Shown here: in pieces, positions 1 to 9,659 of the stretch
How positions within the stretch are numbered: the first letter of the stretch is position 1
Layout of the letters: every line of letters starts with the position of its first letter
Source: Saprospirales bacterium
Lineage (GTDB): Bacteria > Bacteroidota > Bacteroidia > Chitinophagales > JADIYW01
NCBI GenBank assembly: GCA_016711605.1
Contig: JADJSS010000044.1
Location: 264,588-328,587 of the forward strand
Length of the DNA: 64,000 nucleotides
Direction: 5' to 3'
Notes under the pieces: generated by a model
Seen by the model: only the letters and a program-made list of their open reading frames with translations
The model's database searches: none
Told to the model about the DNA's origin: nothing
Translations under genes and position numbers: made by a program

Positions 1-56
1 TACGAACATGTATTTAATTTTGGTTGTAAAGGTATATATTTATCTGAATTAACAAA

Positions 57-986
57 TTATGGAAGGATTAACATTAGTTGATTGATAATTGAAGATTTAT
101 CATTGACGATTTCATGACTAATGACTTTTGACTCACGACTAACTATAACATTATCAATCAACCTTACTTCGCCAACTTTAGCTGCTACAAGCGTTGTAGT
201 TGGTATTTGAGCATCATATTCTGTAATCGGTTCTAATGTTTTTCCGTTTACAATCACCAAATATTCTACCTTAATCAAATCATCTTCTTGTATCAAATTA
301 ATTTGTTCATCAATTAATTGTTGAATCGGAATTTTGGAAATATTTTCTTTTATATAAAATAATGCTTGTGATAATTTTACGGCAATTTTTCTGTCATCTT
401 CGTTTAATCGAGCATTACGCGAACTCATTGCTAAACCATCGTTTTCGCGTAATGTTTCGCAAATCTTCACTTCAACTGGTAATTGAAAATGCTCTACCAA
501 ACGTGTCAACACCATACATTGCTGATAATCTTTTTGTCCGAGAAACAAGAAATCTGGTTGTACAATATCTAGTAAACGTTTCACCACTTGCAGCACACCT
601 TCAAAATGTCCGGGACGATGTTCTGCGTCTAATGTTTTTCCTACAAAACCCAAATCAATGTTAATTTTATCAAGAGTTCCAGTTGGGTAAACCTGTTCTA
701 CAGTTGGCAAAAATGCAATATCGCAATTGGCAGCCAGCAACATTTCCAGATCTTTATCAATCTGAATTGGATATTTATCGTAGTCTTTTTTATCATTAAA
801 CTGCGTAGGATTTACAAATATGCTGCAAATCGTAAAATCGGTTTGTTGTTTAGATTGCTCAATCAGAGAAAGGTGACCTTGATGCAAGGCACCCATTGTT
901 GGCACAAATCCTATTTTCTTATTATGCAACTGATTGATTTCTAGTAAATATTTTTGCAAATCAAGCACTGTTTGAAAAATTTTCAT
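57..986 (-). CDS. panC: Pantothenate synthetase (pantoate--beta-alanine ligase)
   Basis: This enzyme joins pantoate to beta-alanine with ATP to give pantothenate, the coenzyme A precursor; it is cytosolic. The 309-residue product shows the HIGH-type nucleotide-binding motif (FVPTMGALHQGHLSLI near residue 27), then FVNPTQFN, LGQKDYQQ and SSRNARL, all hallmarks of the family. The start is the ATG at 984-986. It is divergent from the glycogen synthase gene, an arrangement I know from other Bacteroidota. Oddity: the family normally ends soon after the RLIDN motif, but here about 24 further residues (from VSRES to the stop) are encoded by low-complexity repeat DNA. The body of the gene is intact and the identification is firm. 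Confidence 0.96.
   Translation of the reverse strand: MKIFQTVLDLQKYLLEINQLHNKKIGFVPTMGALHQGHLSLIEQSKQQTDFTICSIFVNPTQFNDKKDYDKYPIQIDKDLEMLLAANCDIAFLPTVEQVYPTGTLDKINIDLGFVGKTLDAEHRPGHFEGVLQVVKRLLDIVQPDFLFLGQKDYQQCMVLTRLVEHFQLPVEVKICETLRENDGLAMSSRNARLNEDDRKIAVKLSQALFYIKENISKIPIQQLIDEQINLIQEDDLIKVEYLVIVNGKTLEPITEYDAQIPTTTLVAAKVGEVRLIDNVIVSRESKVISHEIVNDKSSIINQLMLILP
62..152. repeat. Low-complexity AGTCATT/TCAATGA-type repeat forming the 3' end of panC
   Basis: The stretch consists of imperfect iterations of short words such as gactaatgact, gactcacgact and attgataattg. The same style of sequence occurs in intergenic gaps at 9073-9143 and 44636-44697 and inside aroA at 54733-54832. Here it is read in frame as the last ~24 residues of PanC, beyond the conserved RLIDN end. 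Confidence 0.6.
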
Positions 987-1133
987 TTCCGTTAATTTTA
1001 CATTTTTTAAACCTTGTTTCTTTTATAACAGCATGAGAAAGCAACCTTTATACCAACATTAAAGCAAGTGTAAAGAATACTTAAAATCTCATTTTATGTC
1101 TGTTTCAAAAACAATTATACCACTTTAAATGCG

Positions 1134-1141
1134 TACCTTTG
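1134..1141 (+). promoter_or_regulatory. Bacteroidota -7 promoter element for the glycogen synthase gene
   Basis: TACCTTTG matches the Bacteroidota sigma-A consensus TAnnTTTG exactly and lies 46 bases before the ATG of the downstream gene, in the divergent panC/glycogen synthase gap. I could not pick out a convincing -33 TTG box. Confidence 0.55.
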
Positions 1142-1187
1142 CACACTAATTAAGCATAATTTTTAAATAATTTAGAAAAAGCGGCGC

Positions 1188-1997
1188 ATGGAAAAGAAAA
1201 AATTGTTATATGTTACTCAAGAAATGGATCCATATTTGGTGATTTCTGAGGCAGGAAATATTGTAAAAAGACTAGCACCATTTATAAACGACAGTGGAAT
1301 TGAGGTTCGAGTATTGATGCCACGTTTTGGTATTATTAATGAACGTAGAAACCGTTTACATGAAGTAGTTCGTCTTTCAGGTATCAATATTATTATTGAT
1401 GACGACGACTATCCTTTAATAATCAAAGTTGCTTCGTTGCCTGGAGCACGTATTCAGGTATATTTTTTAGATAATGACGAGTTTTTTAAACGAAAAACCG
1501 TTTTTAGAGACGATGATGAAAAATTCTTTGAAGATAATGTAGACAGAATGGTGTTTTTCTGCAAAGCAACTTTGGAAACAGTTAAGAAATTTGGCTGGCA
1601 TCCAAATATTATACATTGCCATGGCTGGATGACTAGTTTAATTCCAGTATATATGAGAACACAGTTTGCAAAAGATCCTGTTTTCTCTAATACAAAAATG
1701 ATTTACAGCATTTACGAGAAAGAATTTACTGAGAAATTGAATAAAAATTTCGTAAAAAAAGCACTAATCGGTGATGATATTGTTGAAAAAGATTTAGCTG
1801 CTTTTAAGGAATTAACCAATGAAGCACTTACATTGGCTGGTGTTCAGTTTGCCGATGCAGTTATTCAAGGTTCTGAAACCATTACAGATATGCCTGCAAT
1901 AAAGAAAGCAATTGGTAAAAAACCTTTTTTAGCACACCAAGATTCCGATAATTTATTAGAAAAATATCTTGATTTTTATAAAACACTTTTATCATAA
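1188..1997 (+). CDS. Short glycogen/starch synthase-type protein (GT5 N-terminal domain only)
   Basis: The 269-residue product resembles the ADP-glucose-binding N-terminal domain of glycogen synthases: a beta strand at the start (KKLLYVTQEMDPY), the substrate loop region EAGNIVKRLAP, and the conserved IIHCHGWMTSLIPVYM near residue 140. It ends where the C-terminal GT-B domain would begin, so it is about half the usual length. Such short proteins, upstream of a DUF4270 lipoprotein and glmS, are usual in this phylum, so the length is probably natural. Whether it is catalytically active alone is unknown. The start ATG follows an AAAAGCGG stretch, and a -7 box lies 46 bases upstream. Confidence 0.8.
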   Translation: MEKKKLLYVTQEMDPYLVISEAGNIVKRLAPFINDSGIEVRVLMPRFGIINERRNRLHEVVRLSGINIIIDDDDYPLIIKVASLPGARIQVYFLDNDEFFKRKTVFRDDDEKFFEDNVDRMVFFCKATLETVKKFGWHPNIIHCHGWMTSLIPVYMRTQFAKDPVFSNTKMIYSIYEKEFTEKLNKNFVKKALIGDDIVEKDLAAFKELTNEALTLAGVQFADAVIQGSETITDMPAIKKAIGKKPFLAHQDSDNLLEKYLDFYKTLLS

Positions 1998-2029
1998 CAT
2001 CGTTTAAACTAGCATACATTAATTTACAG

Positions 2030-3432
2030 ATGAGGAAATTTTATTTTATACTTACACTTTTAGTTGTTTTCGCTGGCGCATGTAAAAAAGAAACAGGAAT
2101 TGGTGCAGATTTGCTACCAGGTAACGATTTGCTTTCTGCTAAAAATACCGACACATTTACACTTTACACTAAAACAGTTGCTGATGGTGCATTGCGTTCA
2201 GACAAATTGCCGAAAGTATATCTTGGTGTTATTAACGATCCGATTTTCGGTTTTCAAAAATCAAGTTTCGCAATCGAATTAGATAGAGGTGATGTTATTT
2301 TAGACGATACTTTAAAACCTTATATTGTCGATTCTGTTGTTTTATTTATTAAATACAATGGAATTTTTGGTGATTCAATTGTCGCACAAGATTTTAATAT
2401 CAGCACTATTTCAACTAAAATTGATGAAAACACTGCTTATTATTCTAACAATAGCTCATTTACGTCTGCTACACCTTTAGCAAATATTACAAACTATAAG
2501 TTTTCACCTTCTCAAAAAGTTGGACTTTTTACGACGGATACAATTGGAACAGCAGGTGTTTTTCGTGCGGTGTTGCCAAACTCTTTTGCTACAGATCTTT
2601 TGAGCAAAGATGCAATACAACTTCGAGATTCACTTTACTTTAAAAATTATTTGCCAGGAATTTTAGTTGAAAATTCAAATAATAATGGAAATGCAATGGC
2701 CGAAATGGATTTATCTAGTGTATATTCTGGTATTTATATTTTTTATAAAGACAAGAAAAACACGCAACGTATTATGCGATTAAAAACATCCGAATCAGTT
2801 GCAGTTAATGGTCAGCTTAGAAGTCGTCAAAATGGCATCAATTTTTTCAGTAATACATTATCACCAGCAATACAAAACGTTGTAAGTTCGGGCTTGGTTT
2901 CAGATTCTGTAAACTACCTTTTAGGACAAGGTGGTTCTTTAGTAAAAATTTCGTTGCCAACTATTGGTAGCTTAGGCAAAGTAGCCGTAAATAAAGCAAT
3001 ATTATCGATTACTCAAATACAAAATAATAGTCAAAAAGATTTACTTCCACCATTTGCACTCTTATTGTTAAAACGAAATACAAGTGGTGAGTTAGAATAT
3101 ATTCCAACTTATGATGAAACTCAACATTTAATAATGGAATACAACGGAAGGTTTTCGTATGCTGATTCTGTTTCTACTGATAGATTGGAAATAAATTGTA
3201 AGATATTCAATTAAAATTTCAAAATACATTCAAAATATGCGTCTGGAAATTGAATCAAATACAGATTTATATTTAGGCACCTACAGAACTGGTGGAACTG
3301 ATGGTAAATCAAATTTATTGACTACATATAATTTTTGGTTACACGCCATACAGAATGATACTAGCAGGTTCAAATTATTCTGACCCACGTTTTAAAATGA
3401 AACTTAATATTATTTATACTTTGTTGAAGTAA
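2030..3432 (+). CDS. DUF4270 family lipoprotein, frameshifted near its 3' end
   Basis: The N terminus is a signal peptide with lipobox (LVVFAGAC, cysteine near residue 18), so this should be an outer-membrane or periplasmic lipoprotein. The body, rich in beta-strand and beginning with KKETGIGADLLPGNDLL, matches the DUF4270 family, which has no known enzymatic role. The first frame runs to 3214; the characteristic C terminus (PYRMILAGSNYSDPRFKMKL) continues in another frame and ends at 3430-3432. The break lies between about 3195 and 3345 and may involve more than one indel. It sits 32 bases after the glycogen synthase gene and 68 before glmS, the usual order in this phylum. Confidence 0.82.
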
Positions 3433-3500
3433 TAGTTTTTAGAAAAATTTTATTATTTTTAGAATTGCTATGAAGTGACATTACACTAATTTTTATACTT

Positions 3501-5348
3501 ATGTGCGGAATTGTAGGATACATTGGCAAAAAAGATGCCTTTCCAATTATTATCAACGGTCTTAAACGTTTAGAATATCGTGGATACGACAGTGCAGGAA
3601 TTGCACTTTTAAGCAGTACGAATAAGCTTAACATTTACAAAAAGAAAGGTAAAGTTAAAGCACTGGAAGACGAAACTATTGGACAAGATATTTCTGGAAC
3701 TATTGGCATCGGTCATACACGTTGGGCAACGCATGGCGAAGCTAATGATGTAAATGCGCACCCACATTTTAATGCGACTGAGGATATAGCTGTAATTCAC
3801 AATGGAATTATAGAAAATTATTATTCTTTAAAAACAGAGCTTCAATCACGTGGTTATATTTTCAGATCCGAAACAGACACAGAGGTTTTGGTGCATTTAA
3901 TAGAAGATATTTTAAAAAATGCTTCAGTAAATTTGGAAGAAGCTGTTCGTCTAGCACTTAATGAAGTAATTGGTGCATATGCAATTGTTGTAATTTCCAA
4001 AAACGTTCCTGATAAATTAATTGTAGCAAAATTAAGCTCACCGTTGGTAGTTGGTTTTGGGGAAAATGAATTATTTGTTGCATCTGATGGTTCTCCATTA
4101 ATTGAACATACCAAAAAAGTATCTTATTTAGAAGATGGACAAATGGCGATTTTACATCGCAATGGAAATCTTGATGTAAAATCTATAAAAGATAACGAAA
4201 CACATGTTCCTTACATCGACGAACTTCAATTAAAATTGGAAGAAATTGAAAAAGGTGGTTTCGAACATTTTATGATGAAAGAAATTCATGAACAACCAAT
4301 TGCCATCAAAAACAGTATTCGTGGAAGAATTGACAGCGAACAATTTTGGGTTAACTTAGGTGGCGTTCGTGAACATGAATTGCGTTTTAAAAATGCAAAT
4401 AAAATAACAATAGTTGCTTGTGGAACTTCGTGGCATTCAGCATTAATTGGTGAATATCTAATAGAAGATTTAGCTCGTATAAACGTTGAAGTAGAATACG
4501 CATCTGAGTTCAGATACCGCAATCCAATCATCACCGAAAATGATGTAATTATTGCCATCTCACAATCTGGCGAAACTGCTGACACGCGCGCTGCATTAGA
4601 ATTAGCAAAATCAAAAGGCGCACTAACTTATGGAATTTGCAACGTAGTTGGCTCCAGTATTTCTCGCATGACAGATGCTGGTTCTTACACACATGCAGGT
4701 CCAGAAATTGGCGTTGCCTCAACCAAAGCATTTACTACTCAAGTAAGCATTTTAGCATTAATGGCATTGCAATTAGCTGAAATAAAAGGTACTTTATCGC
4801 AATCAAAATTTCACCAATACATTACTGAATTGGAAGCATTGCCAGCAAAAATTGAAAAAATTTTAAAAGCAGATCCATACATTCAAGAAATAGCTGAAAC
4901 ATTCCAACATGCTTCAAATTTCTTATATCTAGGTCGCGGTTACAACTTTCCAGTGGCATTGGAAGGCGCACTTAAATTAAAAGAAATTTCTTACATACAC
5001 GCTGAAGGTTATCCAGCTGCAGAAATGAAACATGGTCCAATTGCATTGATAGATGAAAATATGCCAGTGGTCGTTTTAGCACCGCATACACAACACTATG
5101 AAAAAGTTTTATCAAATATTGAAGAAGTAAAAACACGGAAAGGACAACTGATTGCTATCGTTACAGAAGGTGATACAGAAATTAGCAATTTGGCTGAATT
5201 TGTAATTCAAATTCCTGCAACAGATGAACCTTTTACACCAATACTTTCTGTAATTCCATTACAATTATTAGCATATCACATTGCAGTACTTCGTGGCTGC
5301 GATGTCGATCAACCACGTAATTTGGCAAAGAGTGTTACCGTTGAATAA
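3501..5348 (+). CDS. glmS: Glutamine--fructose-6-phosphate aminotransferase (isomerizing)
   Basis: It makes glucosamine-6-phosphate, the first step to UDP-GlcNAc for peptidoglycan and LPS, in the cytosol. The 615 residues fit the family length. The glutaminase domain begins with Met-Cys (MCGIVGYIG; Cys becomes the N-terminal nucleophile), with GHTRWATHG and NGIIENY following. The first SIS domain carries ACGTSWHSA and SQSGETADT; the second carries GRGYNFPVALEGALKLKEI, HAEGYPAAEMKHGP and the C-terminal PRNLAKSVTVE. The gene is intact. A terminator hairpin lies 26 bases past the stop. No glmS ribozyme was looked for successfully upstream; the 68-base gap is too short for one. Confidence 0.97.
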   Translation: MCGIVGYIGKKDAFPIIINGLKRLEYRGYDSAGIALLSSTNKLNIYKKKGKVKALEDETIGQDISGTIGIGHTRWATHGEANDVNAHPHFNATEDIAVIHNGIIENYYSLKTELQSRGYIFRSETDTEVLVHLIEDILKNASVNLEEAVRLALNEVIGAYAIVVISKNVPDKLIVAKLSSPLVVGFGENELFVASDGSPLIEHTKKVSYLEDGQMAILHRNGNLDVKSIKDNETHVPYIDELQLKLEEIEKGGFEHFMMKEIHEQPIAIKNSIRGRIDSEQFWVNLGGVREHELRFKNANKITIVACGTSWHSALIGEYLIEDLARINVEVEYASEFRYRNPIITENDVIIAISQSGETADTRAALELAKSKGALTYGICNVVGSSISRMTDAGSYTHAGPEIGVASTKAFTTQVSILALMALQLAEIKGTLSQSKFHQYITELEALPAKIEKILKADPYIQEIAETFQHASNFLYLGRGYNFPVALEGALKLKEISYIHAEGYPAAEMKHGPIALIDENMPVVVLAPHTQHYEKVLSNIEEVKTRKGQLIAIVTEGDTEISNLAEFVIQIPATDEPFTPILSVIPLQLLAYHIAVLRGCDVDQPRNLAKSVTVE

Positions 5349-5373
5349 ATCTTAAAAATAAAAATTAGAGTTT

Positions 5374-5400
5374 TGGTTCGTGTTTTCGCGAACCATTTTT
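5374..5400 (+). terminator. Intrinsic terminator after glmS
   Basis: A 7-bp perfect stem (TGGTTCG / CGAACCA) with an 8-base loop is followed directly by five T residues, 26 bases after the glmS stop codon. Confidence 0.75.
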
Positions 5401-5451
5401 ATAAACAATAAAAACCATTAATTATAAAAGCTAAAAACTCTTTCTAATTAT

Positions 5452-6654
5452 ATGCAAAATATTTTTTCCATTATTACATCACCAGAAAAGAGATACTATG
5501 GATTCGATATTATTCGAGCATTTTCTGTGATGTTGGTTATTCATTTACATTTTTTACAATTAATTTGTCCGTTTATAGGTTTGAATTATTTCCATTTTCC
5601 ATTGCCAGATCCAGTAGATATGTTTTTTGTTTGCAGTGGTTTTTTAATTGGTTATAATTTTCTAATTGAAATTCATAAAACAGAAAAAATTGATGCCAAA
5701 TTTATTTTTAGATTTTTAATTATGCGTTGGGGCCGAACATTGCCTGCGTATTTCATCATGTTGATTTTACTTACCGTTATAGTTTCCCTTGTAACAAAGA
5801 AAGTTGACATTCCATATTCCAACTTTTTTTTCTTACAAAATTTCGTCAACAATCAATCTGATTTTTACAAAGAAACATGGACGATTTCTGTTGAAGAATG
5901 GTTCTATGTGTTGTTTCCATTAGGTTTTATGTTTGGTTTAAAATTTATAAAAAGCAGTAAAGACAAATCATTCTTAGCCATCATATTGTTTATGCTTTTA
6001 GGCAGTCTTTCATTAAAAGTATTTTACTATTTTTTCGTTTTCACAAAACATACTTTTGTTGATTTTGTATCGCATTATCGTCTCATCGTTGTCTTGCGTT
6101 TAGATACTATTGCTATTGGTTTATTGGCTGCCTATATTTGCTATCATTACGAAAATTTCTGGTTTAAATACAGGTATAAATTTCTAGTAGTTGGTGTTGC
6201 TATTTATTTGTTTTCTACATTCTATTCTTGGGCTTGGTCCAATCAAATGATTCCAATAGAAGTACCATCTTTAAAACAATTGCCTTTTAAAATGCCTTTT
6301 GCATATAATACATTTAGCACTTTTTATCACTATGTATTTTTTTATTTTGTAAGTCCAATTTCGATTGCATTGTGTTTGCCATATTTAAAAACAATACAAT
6401 ACAAACCAACATTTGTAAATAAAGTAGTAATGTATATTAGTTTCATTTCTTATTCTATCTTTTTATTACATTATTCTTTTTTATTGACTTTGTGCATCGG
6501 CATAAATGCAATATTATTTCATAGCATACTATTTACTTATGTTTTTTGGTTGATTGTTTTATTTTTATTATCGCATTTTTTTTATCTAAAAATAGAATTG
6601 CCATTTATGAAAAAACGAAAATGGTTAATGGAAAAATTTAAATTGATTGACTAA
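5452..6654 (+). CDS. Acyltransferase family 3 (OafA-like) integral membrane protein
   Basis: The 400-residue protein has about ten hydrophobic segments and the pattern of acyltransferase-3 proteins: GFDIIRAFSVMLVIHLHF at the first membrane segment, DMFFVCSGFLIGYNF at the second, the RWGRTLPAYF arginine motif near residue 98, and SVEEWFYVLFPLGF near residue 145. Such enzymes move acyl groups (usually acetyl) from the cytosolic pool onto sugars of surface polysaccharides or LPS. The substrate cannot be told here. It stands alone after the glmS terminator. The start ATG was chosen because it begins just before the conserved first segment. Confidence 0.85.
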   Translation: MQNIFSIITSPEKRYYGFDIIRAFSVMLVIHLHFLQLICPFIGLNYFHFPLPDPVDMFFVCSGFLIGYNFLIEIHKTEKIDAKFIFRFLIMRWGRTLPAYFIMLILLTVIVSLVTKKVDIPYSNFFFLQNFVNNQSDFYKETWTISVEEWFYVLFPLGFMFGLKFIKSSKDKSFLAIILFMLLGSLSLKVFYYFFVFTKHTFVDFVSHYRLIVVLRLDTIAIGLLAAYICYHYENFWFKYRYKFLVVGVAIYLFSTFYSWAWSNQMIPIEVPSLKQLPFKMPFAYNTFSTFYHYVFFYFVSPISIALCLPYLKTIQYKPTFVNKVVMYISFISYSIFLLHYSFLLTLCIGINAILFHSILFTYVFWLIVLFLLSHFFYLKIELPFMKKRKWLMEKFKLID

Positions 6655-6802
6655 ACTAAATAAAGATTTTTTTGTCATTCTATAAATGAACTAACGTATT
6701 ACTCATCATTTTTTATTTTCGATTTATTTCTTTTTTCCATATCTTACAAAAGAATAAAAATGTATTCATAAATTCTACAAATCATTAATTCAACAATAAG
6801 CC

Positions 6803-8613
6803 ATGCAAACCAATTCTTCTGTTTTTTTAGGCGATAAATTTTACAATCGCGAACACTTAAATTTTATTTTGTTTGATGTATTAAAAGCCGATAGCGTTAC
6901 ACAATACGAATATTTTTCAGACCACGATAAAGATGCACTTCAAATGTATTTAGATGCAACTGATCAGTTTGCAAAAGAATATTTATTTCCTTATTTGGTA
7001 GAAATGGACAGAAAACAACCAGAATTAATTGATGGTAGAATTCGCGTGCATCCGATTCACAAAGATATTATGCGCATCAGCGGTGAAAATGGATGGATAA
7101 GTATTTTGGCAAATAAAGAAGTTGGTGGTTTACAAATGCCTAGCGTTTTTCAACAGCAGCAAGTTTTGTTTTAGGTGCTGCTAATTATTCTGGTTGTGTG
7201 TTCGCTGGTTTAACCATGGGTGCCGCACATTTAATTGAAGTCTTTGCCGATAAGAAATATCATGATGTTTATTTGCCAAAGATGTTTGCTGGCGAATGGC
7301 AAGGCACGATGGCTTTAACAGAACCAGGCGCTGGAAGTTCATTAAGTGATGTGGTTTCAACTGCAGAAAAACAAGATGATGGAACTTATAAATTAGTTGG
7401 TCAAAAAATATTTATTTCTTGTGGTGATAGTGATGTGGTAGATAATGTAGTGCATTTAATGCTGGCTCGTGTAAAAGGTGCACCAGCAGGTACAAAAGGA
7501 ATTTCTATGTTTATTGTGCCACGTGAACGCATAACCGAAGATGGAACTTTAGAACACAATGATGTAACCAGTATTGGTGTCTATCATAAAATGGGTTACA
7601 AAGGCGCACCTATTGCACATTTAAGTTTTGGTGAAAATAATGATTGTCAAGGTTGGCTGGTTGGCGAAGAAAACAAAGGTTTGTCGTACATGTTTCAAAT
7701 GATGAATGAAGCGCGTATTTCTGTTGGTTTGCATGCAACATCTATTTCAAGTGCAGCGTACTATGCAAGTTTAAAATACGCAAACGAACGTTTACAAGGC
7801 AGAAACATCGCAGAAAAAAATCCAGAGTTGCCACAAACACCAATCATCAATCATGCTGATGTGAAACGCATGTTGTTGTTCCAAAAAACATTTATAGATG
7901 GTGCGTTGTGTCTGGAATTGCAGTGCAGCTATTTTGCCGATATGGAACGTGTAACAGAAGGCGACGAAAAAGAAAAATATAATTTGATGTTGGAATTGCT
8001 GACGCCTGTTGCAAAATCGTATCCAGCAGAAATGAGTAATTTTTCTACATCAACAGCGATACAAATTTTTGGTGGCTATGGTTTTACAAAAGATTTTATT
8101 GCAGAACAATATTATCGCGAAACACGTATACATACGATACACGAAGGCACCACAGCGATTCATGGTTTGGATTTACTTGGCAGAAAAGTGATGATGAAAA
8201 ATGGAAAAGCAGTAATGTTGTTAATGCAAGAAGTAATGCAAGATATTGCCAAAGCAAAACAACATGAAAACACTAAAGCACACGCAACTACATTAGAAAA
8301 AAAATTAGGACAATTGCAAGAGTTGAGTATGCACTTAATGACAGTTGCACAAAAAGAAGGCGTGGAAGTTTATTTAAGTGATGCAACATTATACTTAGAA
8401 TTATTTGGAACGATTGTATTAGGTTGGTTGTGGTTGAAAATGACAAACACTTGTAACGAAAATGAATCAATAGATAAAACATTTGCTGAAAGTAAATTCT
8501 TATGTTGCAATTATTTCTTTGAATACGAACTACCAAAAACGGAAGGTTTATTTACAAGATTAAAAAGTACAAATCGAGTTACTGTTGGAATAGATAGCAA
8601 GTTGATAGATTAA
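6803..8613 (+). CDS. Acyl-CoA dehydrogenase (long form with C-terminal extension), one frameshift
   Basis: The enzyme should oxidise an acyl-CoA at the alpha-beta bond, passing electrons to an FAD cofactor. The joined product is about 600 residues. N-terminal helices (residues 1-115) are followed by the flavin-binding motif MALTEPGAGSSLSD, the middle strand domain, and the C-terminal helical domain with IQIFGGYGFTKDF and YRETRIHTIHEGTTAIHG. The ~600-residue length and extra C-terminal domain fit the subfamily that includes DmdC-type dehydrogenases, but the substrate is unknown. The first frame closes at 7174; the second takes over from the same spot. Inserting one T into the T run at 7146-7150 restores a continuous frame (SVFSTAASFVLGAANYSG), so a sequencing error is likely. 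Confidence 0.88.
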
Positions 8614-8647
8614 AATTGTCAGAACTATGATTTATATGATAGACTGA

Positions 8648-8692
8648 TTAAGATGATTTTGCATTGCGTACTTTGCGCCTTTGCGTGAAATA
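8648..8692. repeat. Dispersed CTTTGCGCCTTTGCGTG-type intergenic repeat
   Basis: The gap before the DoxX gene contains the words gcattgcg, tactttgcgcc and tttgcgtgaaat. I recognise this iterated TTTGCG pattern from intergenic regions of many Bacteroidota. Only one copy occurs in this window, so its repeat status rests on memory of other genomes. Confidence 0.35.
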
Positions 8693-8706
8693 AAAAATTC
8701 TAAACC

Positions 8707-9072
8707 ATGACAACACTACAACAAGTATCACTTTACATAATGGCATTTTTATATGCTGGTGCTGGCGTTAATCACTTCATCAACCCAAAATTTTATTTAG
8801 GAATTATGCCTAAATTTTTTCCAGTACCAAACTTGTTAAATCAAGTAAGTGGTGTTGCAGAAATTATTTTGGCAATAGGTTTATTATTTGCTTCAACACG
8901 ACCAATTTCAGCATATCTGATTATTGCCATGCTGATTGTATTTTTTGCAGTACACATTCCTCATTTATTCCATCCGCCAAAAATGGCACAAGGCAAAGAA
9001 TGGTTTTTGTATGTAAGAATTGTGCTGCAGTTTGTTTTGATTTACTGGGCCTGGTTGGTTAGTAAATATTAG
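8707..9072 (+). CDS. DoxX-like small membrane protein
   Basis: The 121-residue protein has four predicted membrane segments and the DoxX-family features AGAGVNHFINPKFYLGIMP near the start and GVAEIILAIGLLF in the second segment. Members are linked to thiosulfate oxidation or oxidative-stress membrane complexes in some bacteria, but most have no assigned role. It lies 94 bases after the acyl-CoA dehydrogenase and is convergent with the GNAT gene. A second, unrelated-looking DoxX-type protein lies at 11884-12297. Confidence 0.8.
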   Translation: MTTLQQVSLYIMAFLYAGAGVNHFINPKFYLGIMPKFFPVPNLLNQVSGVAEIILAIGLLFASTRPISAYLIIAMLIVFFAVHIPHLFHPPKMAQGKEWFLYVRIVLQFVLIYWAWLVSKY

Positions 9073-9143
9073 TCATTAGGCAATATTCATTTGTCATAAG
9101 TAAAAATCTTAATGACAGAACACATCTAACAATCCACCAATGT
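9073..9143. repeat. Intergenic low-complexity repeat (GTCATTAG / CTAATGACTAATC words)
   Basis: The gap between the convergent DoxX and GNAT genes holds gtcattaggcaat, tcataag, ccaatgtctaatgac and actaatcac. These are the same kind of iterated words as those fused to the 3' end of panC. Confidence 0.45.
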
Positions 9144-9641
9144 CTAATGACTAATCACTAAAGACTTTCTCAACACATAATCATTCAGCCAGAATTTTCC
9201 GTAAGCAATATCTGCTTTTTCGTACAATTCAAATCCTAGTTTTTTATAAAAATACATAGCAGGATTTTTGCGATTGACATTCAATTCTAAAAAATCTACT
9301 TTGTTTTTTTGCGCAATCTTTTCAACTTCCTGTAATAATAACTTACCAATTCCTTTTCCATGCGCTTCAGGTTTTACGTATATTTTAGGTATGTTAATGA
9401 TGTTGTTTTCTTGTCTGATGTAAGAAATAAAACCGAGAATTTTATCATTTTCCAAACACATCAAAAATGTATGACCATCTTGCATTTGTTGTAGAATCGC
9501 TTCATTGCTATACATTCTTTCATACATAAAATCAATCTGTTCTTGCGAAATAATTGGTGCGTAGGTTTGTTTCCAAGTTGCCTCGGCTACCTCAAGAATT
9601 TTCGCAATGTCAGTAATAAATGCAATCCTGATCTTGTACAT
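9144..9641 (-). CDS. GNAT family N-acetyltransferase
   Basis: The product of about 165 residues has the GNAT acetyl-CoA-binding motif A (VKPEAHGKGIGKLLLQEVE near residue 90) and the C-terminal motif B (NPAMYFYKKLGFELYEKAD). It should transfer an acetyl group to an amine, with an unknown substrate. I start it at 9641 (MYKIRIAF), which places beta strand 1 at the N terminus as usual. An in-frame ATG at 9659 would add six residues and touch the stop of the upstream gene. It is the last gene of the minus-strand series that runs from 13229. Confidence 0.85.
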   Translation of the reverse strand: MYKIRIAFITDIAKILEVAEATWKQTYAPIISQEQIDFMYERMYSNEAILQQMQDGHTFLMCLENDKILGFISYIRQENNIINIPKIYVKPEAHGKGIGKLLLQEVEKIAQKNKVDFLELNVNRKNPAMYFYKKLGFELYEKADIAYGKFWLNDYVLRKSLVISH

Positions 9642-9659
9642 AGTGCAAAAGTAAACCAT

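Noticed and set aside
1..56. Gene fragment at the left edge
   Set aside because: The 56 bases have no recognisable reading in any frame.
7140..7175. Possible programmed frameshift or pseudogene in the acyl-CoA dehydrogenase
   Set aside because: Adding one T to a five-T run restores a perfectly conserved reading, and there is no slippery site with pseudoknot. A sequencing error is simpler.
9642..9659. Start of the GNAT gene at ATG 9659
   Set aside because: It adds six residues with no conservation; the ATG at 9641 gives the usual strand-1 start.
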